Notes: generated from the sequence alone by a model not told the origin. A DNA stretch of 64,000 nucleotides from Bacillus sp. ISL-37 (GCF_018613315.1 NZ_JAGGQL010000029.1:34424-98423), one strand, 5' to 3'; counted from the stretch's first letter, positions 23,503-32,625 are shown. Made by a program: numbers and translations.

Positions 23503-24954
23503 TTACGCCACCTTGTTATAGTTAGAAATATCTTCGTCGAGCGGGATATTTTTAGCTCGTGCTTTTTTAGCAGCGTTAAAGAAAATAACCGTGATGGCGA
23601 CTGTCACAATTAATGCACCGATATTGGATACTGTCAGCGACTGGCCGAATCCGATTTGTGCATTAAGAATGTAGGAAGTCGTAGCTGCTGTCATGAACAT
23701 ACCAGGAATCACGGCGATCCAGTAGTTCTTTTTGGCGATGAACAGGTACATGGCACCAACCCACAGCGCGATAACCGCAGTTGATTGGTTAGCCCAGGAG
23801 AAGTATCTCCAAAGAAGAGTGAAATCCACTTTTGTAAGAGCGAAAGAGATAACGAATAATGGGACAGCGATCCATAGACGGCTAGCGATTTTCTTCTGTG
23901 AAAAATTGAAGTAGTCAGCAATAATCATACGCGCACTACGGAAAGCAGTATCACCAGACGTGATTGGAAGTACGATTACACCAAGAACTGCAAGAGTTCC
24001 GCCAATTGCACCAAGCATCGCTGTTGAAGCTTCACTTACGATAGCAGCAGGTCCGCCGTTTGCAAGCATGTCGTTCAATCCGTTGTAGCCGTCGAACAAG
24101 CTCATCGCAGCTGCAGCCCAGATCATTGCGATAACACCCTCAGCAATCATCATGCCGTAGAAAATCTTGCGGCCATTCTTTTCATTTTGTGTTGTACGTG
24201 AAATGATCGGTGTTTGTGTTGCATGGAATCCTGATAGGGCACCGCAAGAAATTGTTAAGAACAATAGCGGGAAGATCGCTGCATTATCAGGATGGAAATT
24301 CGATAAAGAAATTTCCGGAATCGGTGCACCAGTGATGACAAGCATTGCGCCTACTCCGATTGCACTGATCAACAGCAATGCGCCGAAGATCGGGTAGAAG
24401 CGGCCGATGATTTTATCGACTGGAAGCAGCGTCGCTAAAATGTAGTAAATAAAGATTGCCCCGATAATAAGGCCCATCGTTACTTTTCCATCCATCAAAT
24501 TGTGAAGCAAGCCAGCTGGAGCTGTTACGAAAACGGTTCCAACTAGAAGTAAAAGAAGAATTGCGAATGCATTAACCACATGCTTCATGACTTTGCCAAG
24601 GAATTTTCCTGCAAGTTCAGGAAGGTGTGCGCCTCGGTTACGGATCGAGATCATTCCTGTTAAGTAGTCATGAACAGCACCAGCGAAAATGGCGCCGAGA
24701 ACGATCCAAAGGAAAGCAACCGGACCGTAAAGCGCTCCCATAATTGGCCCGAAAATAGGTCCGACACCAGCGATATTAAGAAGTTGGATCAGAGAGTTCT
24801 TTGCTGTGGACATTGGCACATAGTCAACGTCATCCTTATGTGTATAAGCCGGAGTGGAACGACCTTCGTTCACGCCGAAAACCTTTTCTACAAACTTGCC
24901 ATACGTGAAATAACCAATAATTAAAAGTGCAATACCAGCTAGAAAGGTATACAT
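23503..24954 (-). CDS. cstA: CstA-family carbon starvation carrier
   Basis: The 483-residue protein has at least 12 membrane helices. Diagnostic CstA stretches are IAGVGPIFGPIMGALYGPVA, GAVHDYLTGMISIRNRG, LTISCGALSGFHATQTPI and TSGDTAFRSARMIIADYF. CstA and BtsT/YjiY import peptides or pyruvate under carbon limitation. The ATG at 24954 follows GAGGAGGTTCCAT. A 13/14 match to the CcpA cre consensus lies directly upstream, and a LytS/LytT pair is encoded just upstream on the same strand. By analogy to E. coli BtsSR-BtsT and to LytST control of pyruvate uptake in Bacillus, this is probably a pyruvate or related carrier; the substrate is inference. Confidence 0.9.
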   Translation of the reverse strand: MYTFLAGIALLIIGYFTYGKFVEKVFGVNEGRSTPAYTHKDDVDYVPMSTAKNSLIQLLNIAGVGPIFGPIMGALYGPVAFLWIVLGAIFAGAVHDYLTGMISIRNRGAHLPELAGKFLGKVMKHVVNAFAILLLLLVGTVFVTAPAGLLHNLMDGKVTMGLIIGAIFIYYILATLLPVDKIIGRFYPIFGALLLISAIGVGAMLVITGAPIPEISLSNFHPDNAAIFPLLFLTISCGALSGFHATQTPIISRTTQNEKNGRKIFYGMMIAEGVIAMIWAAAAMSLFDGYNGLNDMLANGGPAAIVSEASTAMLGAIGGTLAVLGVIVLPITSGDTAFRSARMIIADYFNFSQKKIASRLWIAVPLFVISFALTKVDFTLLWRYFSWANQSTAVIALWVGAMYLFIAKKNYWIAVIPGMFMTAATTSYILNAQIGFGQSLTVSNIGALIVTVAITVIFFNAAKKARAKNIPLDEDISNYNKVA

Positions 24955-24976
24955 ATGGAACCTCCTCAAAGTATAA

Positions 24977-24990
24977 TGTATGCGTTTTCA
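24977..24990 (-). promoter_or_regulatory. cre-like CcpA site upstream of cstA
   Basis: On the minus strand TGAAAACGCATACA matches 13 of 14 positions of TGWAANCGNTNWCA. It lies between a TATTATACT -10-like stretch and the cstA ribosome binding site. At that position CcpA would block transcription when preferred sugars are present. Confidence 0.55.
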
Positions 24991-25082
24991 TTAAGTATAA
25001 TAGAGAAGGAGAAATTATGGCTGTTTTGTGAACAAGATGCAGGAAAATGAGCCTGAAGCGCAAAAAATGTCGATTGAAATGC

Positions 25083-25106
25083 AAAAAAGCATCCTTAAGA
25101 TGCTTT
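25083..25106 (-). terminator. terminator of the lytS-lytT pair
   Basis: AAAGCATC (25086-25093) and GATGCTTT (25099-25106); read leftwards the stem is followed by TTTTGC. It separates the two-component genes from cstA, which therefore has its own promoter. Confidence 0.7.
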
Positions 25107-25114
25107 AGGGGAAG

Positions 25115-25846
25115 TTATAATTCTAGCTTGGTCCTCAGTGCTTTTACATAATTCCGGCTGACTGACAGCATTTCATCCCGGCTTTCGATTTCCATTTGAT
25201 AGGCACCGTTGAACCATGGAGTGAGGCGGGTTACATAATCCAGGTTCACAATATAGCTTTTATGAATGCGGAAAAAAGAGTATGGCGTAAGCCGCGTTTC
25301 AAGATCCTTCAAAGGAATTCTTGTTTCGTATTCCCTTGCTTTCGTGACGATCTTTGAATATTTTTCTTCTCTCGATATGTACAGAATATCCTTCGGATCT
25401 AGATAAAAAATTTCTCCGTCCCCTTCAACGGCAAGCTTGCCAGTTTGCTTGCCTGACTCTTGTTCGGCGGGCATCAGGAAATGCTTCTCAATCCTGAGAA
25501 TCGTCTCCATCAGTTGATTCTCATCATAGGGTTTAAGCAAATAATCAACTGCCTCGTATCTAAAAGCCTCTGCAGCAAATTGTGGATAGGCGGTTGCGAA
25601 CACAATCAGCGGTGTTTTCTTTAATTCCATCATCGCTTTCGCTGCTTCCATTCCATTCATTTTTGGCATCTCGACATCAAGGAAGACAACATCCGGATGG
25701 AGCTGCAGGGCCTTCATGACCGCAGCTTCACCTGATTCAGCTTCCCCGACAACCTGGATGGAAGGGAAGGATTGCAATAAGTGCCTCAGCTCATCCCTGC
25801 TGTATAATTCGTCATCAACGATTAGAGTACGTATCATCTTCTCCAT
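25115..25846 (-). CDS. LytTR-family response regulator
   Basis: The 243-residue protein has an N-terminal receiver domain: acidic patch VDDE, phospho-acceptor Asp in [16 protein letters not shown], Thr/Lys in FATAYPQF and [11 protein letters not shown]-terminal LytTR DNA-binding domain follows (about 140-243) with [14 protein letters not shown] and [15 protein letters not shown]. The ATG at 25846 abuts the lytS stop and uses GGAGGAATTATAG. It is partnered with the LytS-like kinase and located beside cstA, which it probably activates. LytTR sites are direct repeats and I could not mark one with confidence. Confidence 0.93.
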   Translation of the reverse strand: MEKMIRTLIVDDELYSRDELRHLLQSFPSIQVVGEAESGEAAVMKALQLHPDVVFLDVEMPKMNGMEAAKAMMELKKTPLIVFATAYPQFAAEAFRYEAVDYLLKPYDENQLMETILRIEKHFLMPAEQESGKQTGKLAVEGDGEIFYLDPKDILYISREEKYSKIVTKAREYETRIPLKDLETRLTPYSFFRIHKSYIVNLDYVTRLTPWFNGAYQMEIESRDEMLSVSRNYVKALRTKLEL

Positions 25847-27583
25847 CTATAATTCCTCCGCTCGTGGAATCGTAAAAGAAATCTTTGTGCCTCTTCCAGG
25901 CTCGCTATTAATCCGCAGTGAGGCATCTTCCCCGAAATTCATCGTAAGCCTTCTGTTCACATTGAAAAGAGCGATCCCGCTGCCTGTTTCAGAATCAATT
26001 ATTTGTTTGCCTAACTGGTTGATCCGTTCCTTACTCATTCCCTGTCCATTATCTCTCACCGTTACTAGCGTGCTGTTATCGACTTTATGAATCTCTATAT
26101 GAATTTGGCAGTCATGATTCATATTCTTGATTCCATGTTTTACGGCGTTTTCTACAATTGGCTGCAGCGTCAGCGGTGGAATTTTTACAGGCAAAGCGTC
26201 ATCCTCAATATCATAGGTAACCTTCAGTTTTTCTACAAACCGGGCCTCTTCAATAGATAGATAGGCTTTAACATGGGCCAATTCCTGCTCAAGCGTTGTC
26301 ATCGATACTGTCGTCGCGGTCAGGTTCTGACGCAGGAAATGGGAGAGAGAGACAAGCAGCATCCTAGCTTTTGCAGGATCAATCCTGATCAGCGAGGTGA
26401 TGACATTCATTGTATTGAAAAGGAAGTGAGGACTGATTTGTGCCTGCAGTGCCTTTACCTCTGCTTCCTTGGCAAGCTGATAGGCTTTTTCGGCTTCGGC
26501 AATTTCAAGCTGGTTGCTAAGCAGATTGCTAAGGCCGAAAATCAGCTCAATGACGACATTGGTGATTTCTTTTTCCGATTTAAAATAAAACTTCAGTGTG
26601 CCAATCGTTTCGTCGCGCAGTTTTAAAGGAGCGATCACCGCAGCGCCAAGAGGGCAGCTTTGCTCGCGGCAGTGGATCGTTTCATCATTGGCGACGACAA
26701 GTTTGCCGCTTTTCAGTACATCCCTCGTAATCTGCGTCTGGATGGGACTTGTTGAGCGATGATGATCATCAGCAAGACCGATATGGGCCAGGATTTCAGT
26801 TTGGTTTGTGATTGCGACCGCACTAGTCTGCACTTCATTGTGTAAAATCTGGCAGACTGCCCGTGCTGAATCCTGATTGATGCCCTTGCGCAAGTATGCG
26901 AGTGTCTGGTCGGCGATTCGCAATGTTTTTTGCGCAAGCATCGCACCAGTCTTTTCTTCTTCGGAAACAACATTCTTGATCACCATTAAAAATAAAGCAG
27001 ACCCAAGACCATTTGCGATAATCATTGGAACACCGATAATTTCGACGAGTGTTTGCGCTTGATCATAAGGTTTCGCAATCAAAAGGATAATCAGCATCTG
27101 CACCGTTTCCGCAATTGCCCCAACCAGGAATGCGGTCCTCAGATTGACATTGTTTTTCTTCTTCTGAAAGCGGCCGGCAATGATCCCGGCAACGATGGCC
27201 GCAAGTCCGCATGCAAGAGCGGTGAAGCCCCCGAGGGTGAAACGATGCAGACCGGCGATTAGTCCGGCGCCGATTCCAACCTTGTAGCCGCCAAGCATCC
27301 CGGCAATCACAATCCCGATAACCCGTGAATTGGCAATCGCTTCATCCGATGCCAGGTCGGCAGTCCAGGGGTCGAACCGTAGCGTATCAGTTGAGAAGCT
27401 CATGCCGGAATATGTACCAATAATCCCGAAAAAACCAAAGAATACAATCGCAAGATATTGCTGTCGCCGGTTCAGGGAATCATGGTAAATCAACCCCCGG
27501 AAGAAGCGGAACCTTGTTAAAATAAATGCAATCGTCACAATGATGCCAAGCCGTTCCAGCATCGTAATGAGTAATTCGAACAT
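25847..27583 (-). CDS. LytS-family sensor histidine kinase
   Basis: The 578-residue protein has an N-terminal 5TM-5TMR_LYT sensor region (about 1-200) with six or so helices, including GTYSGMSF and [24 protein letters not shown]-like domain follows (about 225-355, with a Cys-containing [12 protein letters not shown]), then the His_kinase motif [18 protein letters not shown] carrying the phosphorylated His, and a HATPase domain with [15 protein letters not shown] and DNGQGM. The ATG follows GAGGAGTACGGTT. In E. coli BtsS and B. subtilis LytS, this architecture senses pyruvate or related signals. Its gene partner is the LytTR regulator. Confidence 0.93.
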   Translation of the reverse strand: MFELLITMLERLGIIVTIAFILTRFRFFRGLIYHDSLNRRQQYLAIVFFGFFGIIGTYSGMSFSTDTLRFDPWTADLASDEAIANSRVIGIVIAGMLGGYKVGIGAGLIAGLHRFTLGGFTALACGLAAIVAGIIAGRFQKKKNNVNLRTAFLVGAIAETVQMLIILLIAKPYDQAQTLVEIIGVPMIIANGLGSALFLMVIKNVVSEEEKTGAMLAQKTLRIADQTLAYLRKGINQDSARAVCQILHNEVQTSAVAITNQTEILAHIGLADDHHRSTSPIQTQITRDVLKSGKLVVANDETIHCREQSCPLGAAVIAPLKLRDETIGTLKFYFKSEKEITNVVIELIFGLSNLLSNQLEIAEAEKAYQLAKEAEVKALQAQISPHFLFNTMNVITSLIRIDPAKARMLLVSLSHFLRQNLTATTVSMTTLEQELAHVKAYLSIEEARFVEKLKVTYDIEDDALPVKIPPLTLQPIVENAVKHGIKNMNHDCQIHIEIHKVDNSTLVTVRDNGQGMSKERINQLGKQIIDSETGSGIALFNVNRRLTMNFGEDASLRINSEPGRGTKISFTIPRAEEL

Positions 27584-27651
27584 AACCGTACTCCTCAGGA
27601 AGTATTTGCATTCATTTTAAATGAACAGTGATGAAAAACAAAGATATATAG

Positions 27652-27686
27652 ATGCAAAAAGAAGCCCGGTCAGCAGCAACCAGGCT
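27652..27686 (-). terminator. probable terminator for leftward transcription from the DUF4097 gene
   Basis: AAGCC-C-GGT and ACC-A-GGCTT arms with one internal mismatch. Read leftwards it is followed by CTTCTTTTTGC. It would stop DUF4097 transcripts before lytS. Confidence 0.5.
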
Positions 27687-27721
27687 TTGTTTCGGTTGAG
27701 TACAGGTTTTCTAATCCGGTT

Positions 27722-27808
27722 TTATATCGAAATTGTTATTTATATAGCGAAAAACAATGTTTTATAGCGTTTTGGAAATAATCAGAAGTTTTTTTCAGTC
27801 AAATTATA
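27722..27808 (+). repeat. degenerate 20-bp repeat array 3a (TATAGCGA variant)
   Basis: Three units, TTATATCGA, TATATAGCGA and TTATAGCG, start at 27722, 27742 and 27762 (20-bp spacing). They run into TTTTGGAAATAATCAGAAG and TTTTTTTCAGTC, a decayed version of the hairpin that ends the other arrays. It lies directly before array 3b. Confidence 0.6.
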
Positions 27809-27843
27809 GGGAGATAGGCTCTCTAAGTTTGAGCTTCCCAACT

Positions 27844-27994
27844 TTATTGGCGAAAATCTGATTATATTGGCGGAGTTCACAATTTTATTGGCGATAATCA
27901 GATTATATTGGCGATGTTCACAATTTTATTGGCGATAATCTAATTATATTGGCGAACTGGAAATTACACTTCATTTTTTCCAGTTCGCCAATAT
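27844..27994 (+). repeat. 20/21-bp intergenic repeat array 3b with extended hairpin
   Basis: Six units start at 27844, 27864, 27885, 27905, 27926 and 27946, alternating 20 and 21 bp. Odd units read TTATTGGCGAWAATCTGAT-like and even units ATATTGGCGNNGTTCACAAT-like, a 41-bp double unit. The final unit is part of a perfect stem: TATTGGCGAACTGGAAA pairs over 17 bp with TTTCCAGTTCGCCAATA. It ends 7 nt before the stop of the convergent DUF4097 gene. Confidence 0.88.
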
Positions 27995-28000
27995 GAGTGG

Positions 28001-28864
28001 CTAGAATATTTTGATCTCGCCGCTCGATACATCAGCGTTGATTTCGTATTTCCCGCTTCCGTGTTTGCCGCGAAGGCGGTTATCGGATTCTTCTTTGTTT
28101 TCAAGCGGGAATTGACTCGATATGTCACCGCTGCTTATTTTTCCGTTCAATGTAAAATCGGCTTCATCTGGCAAATCCAGCTCGATATCACCTGAGCTTA
28201 CATTTAAGTTAACGTCATCTGTCAAACGTTTCATGTGGATTTCCAGCTCACCCGACGACACATCTGCCTCAAGCTTGCCAGAGTAGTTTTTGACATGGAC
28301 GCTACCGGAGCTGACTTCAAATGAACCAGACCCCGCAGCAATTGAGTTGAATTCAGCTTCGCCTGATGAACTTTGGTGATCAAGTTTTTCAACATCCAGA
28401 TTTTCCAAAACCATGCTGCCTGATCCGATTTCAATCGCAAGATTCTTTAGCTTCATCGGAGAGTCGATCGAATCTCCTTTGAATACCACTTCACCTGAGC
28501 CGAGCTTGATTTGCATATTCTTTTCATAGTCTTCAGGTATATAAACTGTCAGAGACGTTTTATCCAACTCAAACCAGTTGAACCAGAAGAAGCCTTTGCG
28601 TTTAACAGCAACCTCAATCTCATCGCCATGTTTATCAACTTTTACCGTACCTTTGCCCTTTAGCTCGGCACGAACATCGTCCCGGTCTTCTGCCACAATC
28701 ATCGTCTCGACACTGGAGATATCAATCGAGATATTTTCTGTTGCGCTGGTCACCTTCACCGCGTCATCCGCTTTTGCAAAATTAACTCCGCTGCCATCAA
28801 ACATATAGTTCCAAACGATATAAGCCCCTGTAATCAACAGGAAAATAACCAAAATCCGTTTCAT
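28001..28864 (-). CDS. DUF4097 family beta-strand repeat protein
   Basis: The 287-residue protein has an N-terminal membrane anchor or signal (KRILVIFLLITGAYIVWNYM) and then a long beta-helix-like region. Short repeats such as GSGEVVF, GSGSMVL, SSGEAEF, SSGSVHV, SSGELEI and SSGDIEL recur about every 20 residues. This is the DUF4097 putative adhesin fold found in YvlB and LiaX. Residues after the anchor are probably outside the cell. It lacks the N-terminal SHOCT hairpin of YvlB; such hairpins occur in the separate operon at 1466-2226. Role unknown; envelope-stress function is suggested by relatives. Confidence 0.83.
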   Translation of the reverse strand: MKRILVIFLLITGAYIVWNYMFDGSGVNFAKADDAVKVTSATENISIDISSVETMIVAEDRDDVRAELKGKGTVKVDKHGDEIEVAVKRKGFFWFNWFELDKTSLTVYIPEDYEKNMQIKLGSGEVVFKGDSIDSPMKLKNLAIEIGSGSMVLENLDVEKLDHQSSSGEAEFNSIAAGSGSFEVSSGSVHVKNYSGKLEADVSSGELEIHMKRLTDDVNLNVSSGDIELDLPDEADFTLNGKISSGDISSQFPLENKEESDNRLRGKHGSGKYEINADVSSGEIKIF

Positions 28865-28989
28865 TTTAAAAATCTCCTCTCAATCTCATTCTATATTCAG
28901 AATACGGCAAAACATTCTTCTCCCCAATGCACCTGCGATTTAAATCTGGTTAGGACCTGAGGCGGATTTTGAGTTAAGTCGCTCATCGG

Positions 28990-29067
28990 GGCTCTTTTCG
29001 AGAAGACCTCAGAAAAAAGATTGCATTTATACAGGTTGAGAAAGCAACAAAGTTTACGAAAAGAGCC
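28990..29067. repeat. short element with GGCTCTTTTC terminal inverted repeats, copy 2 (inverted)
   Basis: GGCTCTTTTCG (28990-29000) and CGAAAAGAGCC (29057-29067) are a perfect 11-bp inverted repeat. The reverse complement continues TAAACTTTGTTGCTTTCTC, matching the left end of the copy at 7142. It lies between the PepT terminator and the DUF4097 promoter. Confidence 0.7.
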
Positions 29068-29069
29068 TA

Positions 29070-29108
29070 AAAAAAGCCAGATTCCGTTCACAGTCGGGAA
29101 TCTGGCTT
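29070..29108 (-). terminator. terminator of pepT
   Basis: AAGCCAGATTCC (29074-29085) and GGAATCTGGCTT (29097-29108); read leftwards it is followed by TTTTTTT. Confidence 0.9.
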
Positions 29109-29122
29109 CTTGTTGTTATTAG

Positions 29123-30355
29123 TTAAGCTTTCGCTTCATAAAGTTTGGCAATCTCTACAATGGTTTCAACGGATTTGACCATATTATCCACAGAGATATA
29201 TTCGAACCTTCCATGGAAATTCTCTCCGCCTGTAAAAATATTTGGTGTCGGCAATCCCATATAGCTAAGCTGCGAACCATCTGTGCCGCCGCGGATTGGC
29301 TTGACAATCGGCTTGATGCCGAGGTTTTCCATTGCCTCATAAGCAATGTCGACGATTTCTTTTACCGGCTCGATTTTATCCTTCATGTTGTAGTACTGAT
29401 CGTTCATTTCAAGTTCGACCCGGGTCTCGCCGTATGTCAGTCTCAATTCATTGGTGATTTTCTGCATTAAATCCTTCCGCGACTGGAAGCTGTCACGGTC
29501 AAAATCACGGATGATGTAGTGAAGGGTTGTTTCCTCCACATCACCGTTGACCGAGCTGAGGTGGAAGAAGCCCTGGTATCCTTCCGTATGCTCAGGTGCT
29601 TCTTCTGCTGGAAGCTTGCTGTTGAACTCCATGGCGATCTTCGCTGAGTTCACCATTTTTCCTTTTGCCGTACCAGGGTGGACGTTTTTGCCTTTACAAG
29701 TCACCTTGGCGCTTGCTGCGTTAAAGCTTTCGTACTCCAGCTCGCCAAGCGGTCCGCCGTCAACAGTATAAGCGAACTTCGCATTGAATGCTTCAACGTC
29801 GAACTTATGCGGTCCTCTGCCAATTTCCTCATCTGGTGTGAACGCGACACGGATCTTGCCATGTTTGATTTCCGGGTGCTTGATCAAATAGGCCATCGCT
29901 GTCATGATTTCTGCGATTCCAGCCTTATTGTCCGCACCGAGCAAAGTAGTGCCGTCGGTTGTAATCAATGTGTGACCCTTATATTGAGGCAACTCAGGGA
30001 AATCAGCAGGAGAAAGGATGATATTCTGCTCCTTATTCAGGATGATCTGGTTGCCGTCGAAGTTTTCCACAACCTGCGGATTGACATTTTTGCCGGTAAA
30101 ATCAGTTGCCGTATCGACATGGGCAAGGAAGCCAATAGTTGGCACTTCTTTATCCGTATTGGCAGGAAGTGTCGCCATCACATAACCATTCTCGTCAATC
30201 GTCACTTCTGACATTCCAATCGTTCTTAATTCCTCGACAAGCATGTTGGCAAGAGTCAACTGGCCTTCTGTCGATGGAGTGGTTTCACTGTTTTCATTAG
30301 ACTGGGTGTCCACTTTGACATATGAGGTGAATCTTTCAATAATTTCGGTCTTCAT
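29123..30355 (-). CDS. pepT: peptidase T (tripeptide aminopeptidase)
   Basis: This cytosolic zinc aminopeptidase releases the N-terminal residue of tripeptides. The 410-residue protein is M20[14 protein letters not shown] supplies the first metal His and Asp, [17 protein letters not shown] the bridging Asp, [15 protein letters not shown] the catalytic Glu pair, and [18 protein letters not shown] and [10 protein letters not shown] the remaining ligands. The ATG at 30355 follows GGGAGTTGAACGATA. It is transcribed alone and is divergent from two small membrane-protein genes. Confidence 0.95.
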   Translation of the reverse strand: MKTEIIERFTSYVKVDTQSNENSETTPSTEGQLTLANMLVEELRTIGMSEVTIDENGYVMATLPANTDKEVPTIGFLAHVDTATDFTGKNVNPQVVENFDGNQIILNKEQNIILSPADFPELPQYKGHTLITTDGTTLLGADNKAGIAEIMTAMAYLIKHPEIKHGKIRVAFTPDEEIGRGPHKFDVEAFNAKFAYTVDGGPLGELEYESFNAASAKVTCKGKNVHPGTAKGKMVNSAKIAMEFNSKLPAEEAPEHTEGYQGFFHLSSVNGDVEETTLHYIIRDFDRDSFQSRKDLMQKITNELRLTYGETRVELEMNDQYYNMKDKIEPVKEIVDIAYEAMENLGIKPIVKPIRGGTDGSQLSYMGLPTPNIFTGGENFHGRFEYISVDNMVKSVETIVEIAKLYEAKA

Positions 30356-30488
30356 TATCGTTCAACTCCCATTCGTATGTATATTTTCATCTTAGCATAT
30401 ATCGTAAAGAAGGCCATTTTTTAAAAAAGGAAATTCCATTTTTTGTATCAGGATTAATGTATAATTGAATAAAAGGAGGCTGGGCAGT

Positions 30489-30632
30489 ATGGGCTATGTT
30501 TTCACGTTTATTGTGCTTTTTGTGGTTTTTTATATTATTTTTAAAATAATCCGCTCTGGGAACTTGCCGAGCAACAACTATACTCCATTTGATGATCTTG
30601 TCGAGGGGGAAGTGGATAAAGATGATGATTGA
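30489..30632 (+). CDS. small membrane protein, DUF3951-like (47 aa)
   Basis: The ATG at 30489 follows AAAGGAGGCTGGGCAGT. The peptide has one N-terminal membrane helix (VFTFIVLFVVFYIIFKII) and a tail NNYTPFDDLVEGEVDKDDD. The helix plus Y-T-P-F-D motif resembles what I recall of the Bacillus DUF3951 family, though I cannot verify that. It overlaps the next small gene by 11 nt, so the two are probably translationally coupled. Function unknown. Confidence 0.65.
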   Translation: MGYVFTFIVLFVVFYIIFKIIRSGNLPSNNYTPFDDLVEGEVDKDDD

Positions 30633-30777
30633 TATTGGCGTAATCATTGTTCTGATGCTGGCGCTCTGGTCTATCACGATAACATTGGAAAAATTGGCTG
30701 CAAGAATCATTAATAAGCAGGACCAGCAAAATCAGCTGCTGGAAGAAATCAAAGAACTTCTAAAAACTAAAGAATAG
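30622..30777 (+). CDS. small membrane protein with C-terminal coiled coil (51 aa)
   Basis: The ATG at 30622 (a second ATG follows it) overlaps the end of the upstream 47-residue gene. The product has one membrane helix (MIDIGVIIVLMLALWSITI) followed by an amphipathic, coiled-coil-like tail (KLAARIINKQDQQNQLLEEI). No family recognised. The overlap and shared topology suggest that it acts with the upstream peptide. It ends 20 nt before the promoter of the thiamine operon. Confidence 0.6.
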   Translation: MMIDIGVIIVLMLALWSITITLEKLAARIINKQDQQNQLLEEIKELLKTKE

Positions 30778-30796
30778 CAGAATATGAACTTTTCAC

Positions 30797-30825
30797 TTTA
30801 CATATAAAAGAGTTAAGGCTAGGAT
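30797..30825 (+). promoter_or_regulatory. sigma-A-type promoter of the thiamine operon
   Basis: TTTACA (30797-30802), 17-bp spacer, TAGGAT (30820-30825). The predicted start near 30832 lies just upstream of the TPP riboswitch. Confidence 0.6.
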
Positions 30826-30848
30826 AAAGACAATTGAATATTCGATTT

Positions 30849-30943
30849 ACTACTAGGGGTGCCCTGCTGCGGGCTGAGAGAAAGACGCTAAGTCTTTTAA
30901 CCCTTCGGACCTGATCTGGGTAATACCAGCGTAGGAAAGTAGT
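30849..30943 (+). ncRNA. TPP riboswitch (THI element)
   Basis: The conserved THI-box blocks are present in order: GGGGTGCC, GGGCTGAGA, CCCTTCGGACCTGATCTGG (as one run) and GTAATACCAGCGTAGGAAAG. The aptamer binds thiamine pyrophosphate. A terminator follows at 30976-31009, so high TPP should stop transcription before the SDR-thiM-thiD-thiE-thiW operon. Confidence 0.97.
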
Positions 30944-30975
30944 GTGAGAGATGTTTTCTTTCTTACTTTGCTTTT

Positions 30976-31009
30976 AAGCCAGGTCCTTTCAAGGATCTGG
31001 CTTTTTTAT
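30976..31009 (+). terminator. riboswitch-controlled terminator
   Basis: AAGCCAGGTCC and GGATCTGGCTT arms, then TTTTTT. It is the expression platform of the TPP riboswitch, 22 nt before the SDR start codon. Confidence 0.88.
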
Positions 31010-31030
31010 TTTTTCAAGGAGGTTTTATCA

Positions 31031-31792
31031 ATGAAACTAAAAGATCAGGTTGTTCTAGTGACTGGCGGAAGCCGGGGACTGGGGGCAGAAACGGTAAAGG
31101 CGTTTGCAAGGGAGGGTGCGCGAGTCGTTATTAACTATTTCCAGAACGAAGAAAAGGCAAAGGATCTGGAAGCAATGATTGGTGAGAATGCCCTTGCTGT
31201 AGGGGCGGATGTAAGAGACCCAGCACAGGTTCAAAGCATGTTCAGGCAGGCAAAGGAGCATTTTGGCTCTCCTATCACGACAATTGTGAATAACGCTCTT
31301 GTGAATTTTAAATTTGACCCTGTGGCAAACAAGGATGCTTTTGCAGTTGGCTGGGAGGACTATCATCAGCAGCTTGAGGGAGCGATACGCGGTGCATTGA
31401 ATACGATACAGTCGGGACTTCCAGACATGAAAGAATTAAAGTTTGGCAAAATCATCAACATTGGCACGAACCTGTTCCAGAACCCGGTTGTCGCTTATCA
31501 CGACTATACAACAAGTAAAGCTGCCTTGTTGGGGTTCACCAGGAATATGGCAAGTGATCTCGGGAAATATGGCGTTACTGTCAATATGGTTTCCGGAGGA
31601 TTACTTAAAAAGACCGACGCAAGCTCTGCTACTTCGGAGGAAATATTCGAGCTCATCGAATCATCAACACCGCTTAGAAAGGTGACCGAACCGGCTGAAG
31701 CTGCAGATGTGATATTGTTCTTTGCATCACCATGGGCACGTGCGGTTACCGGACAAAATCTGGTCGTTGACGGCGGCCTTGTGATGGATTAA
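31031..31792 (+). CDS. SDR family oxidoreductase heading the thiamine operon
   Basis: The 253-residue short-chain dehydrogenase has the NAD(P) motif TGGSRGLG and the active-site YTTSK. The catalytic Ser, 13 residues before the Tyr, is replaced by Thr (GTNLFQ), and NNAG is NNAL. It resembles 3-oxoacyl-ACP reductases (FabG-like). The ATG at 31031 follows AAGGAGGTTTTATCA. It is the first gene behind the TPP riboswitch and 16 nt before thiM, so its expression is tied to thiamine status. No SDR is part of the standard salvage pathway, so its substrate could be a thiamine-related alcohol or aldehyde; that is inference. Confidence 0.85.
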   Translation: MKLKDQVVLVTGGSRGLGAETVKAFAREGARVVINYFQNEEKAKDLEAMIGENALAVGADVRDPAQVQSMFRQAKEHFGSPITTIVNNALVNFKFDPVANKDAFAVGWEDYHQQLEGAIRGALNTIQSGLPDMKELKFGKIINIGTNLFQNPVVAYHDYTTSKAALLGFTRNMASDLGKYGVTVNMVSGGLLKKTDASSATSEEIFELIESSTPLRKVTEPAEAADVILFFASPWARAVTGQNLVVDGGLVMD

Positions 31793-31808
31793 GAAGGAGG
31801 GATCTTAC

Positions 31809-32624
31809 ATGGAGGCAAGAGAGATTGCTAGTTTGCTTGAAAAAGTTCGGAGGGAGAATCCGCTCGTCCATAACATTACCAATGTTGTGGTCACCAATTT
31901 TACCGCCAATGGCTTGCTCGCATTGGGGGCATCGCCTGTAATGGCTAACGCACATGAGGAAGCTGCCGATATGGCCAGGATGGCGGGAAGTCTTGTTCTA
32001 AATATCGGGACGTTAAGGGCAGAAGTAGTTGAGTCGATGCTGATTGCGGGCAATGCGGCAAATAAACAGGGAGTGCCGATTATTCTTGATCCGGTTGGTG
32101 CAGGGGCTACCACCTATCGTACCGAAACGGCAAGAAGACTTATGGAAGAATTACAGATTTCGATCATCCGAGGAAATGCGGCGGAGATTGCGAATGTTGC
32201 GGGAGAAAGCTGGAGCATACGCGGCGTTGATGCGGGTGAATCTGGCGGGGATGTTTTCAAGTTGGCCGTATCCGCTGCGAAAAAACTCAAGACAATCGTC
32301 GTCGTTACTGGCAAAGAAGATATTGTTACAGATGGCAAGACCGCTTTTATTGGACATAACGGGCATCCGCTGCTGACGAAAGTGACGGGAACTGGCTGCC
32401 TGCTTACATCTGTAATTGGGGCCTTTGCAGCTGTTGAAAAGGACTTGCTCAAGGCAGGAGCAGCTGCAGTAACCACATATGGAGTGGCAGCAGAAATCGC
32501 TGCAGAAAAATATGCAGAACGGGGGCCGGGGAGTTTCCAGGTTGAATTCTTGAACCAGCTATACCTTGTCAACGAAGAGGAGATTAATAGAAAAAGTTCT
32601 TTTGATCAGCAGGAGGTCGATTGA
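31809..32624 (+). CDS. thiM: hydroxyethylthiazole kinase
   Basis: This cytosolic enzyme phosphorylates 4-methyl-5-(2-hydroxyethyl)thiazole in thiamine salvage. The 271-residue protein has [49 protein letters not shown] and the ATP-site and catalytic Cys region [16 protein letters not shown]. The ATG follows AAGGAGGGATCTTAC. It sits second in the TPP-controlled operon; its stop is 1 nt before the thiD ATG. Confidence 0.96.
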   Translation: MEAREIASLLEKVRRENPLVHNITNVVVTNFTANGLLALGASPVMANAHEEAADMARMAGSLVLNIGTLRAEVVESMLIAGNAANKQGVPIILDPVGAGATTYRTETARRLMEELQISIIRGNAAEIANVAGESWSIRGVDAGESGGDVFKLAVSAAKKLKTIVVVTGKEDIVTDGKTAFIGHNGHPLLTKVTGTGCLLTSVIGAFAAVEKDLLKAGAAAVTTYGVAAEIAAEKYAERGPGSFQVEFLNQLYLVNEEEINRKSSFDQQEVD

Positions 32625-32625
32625 T

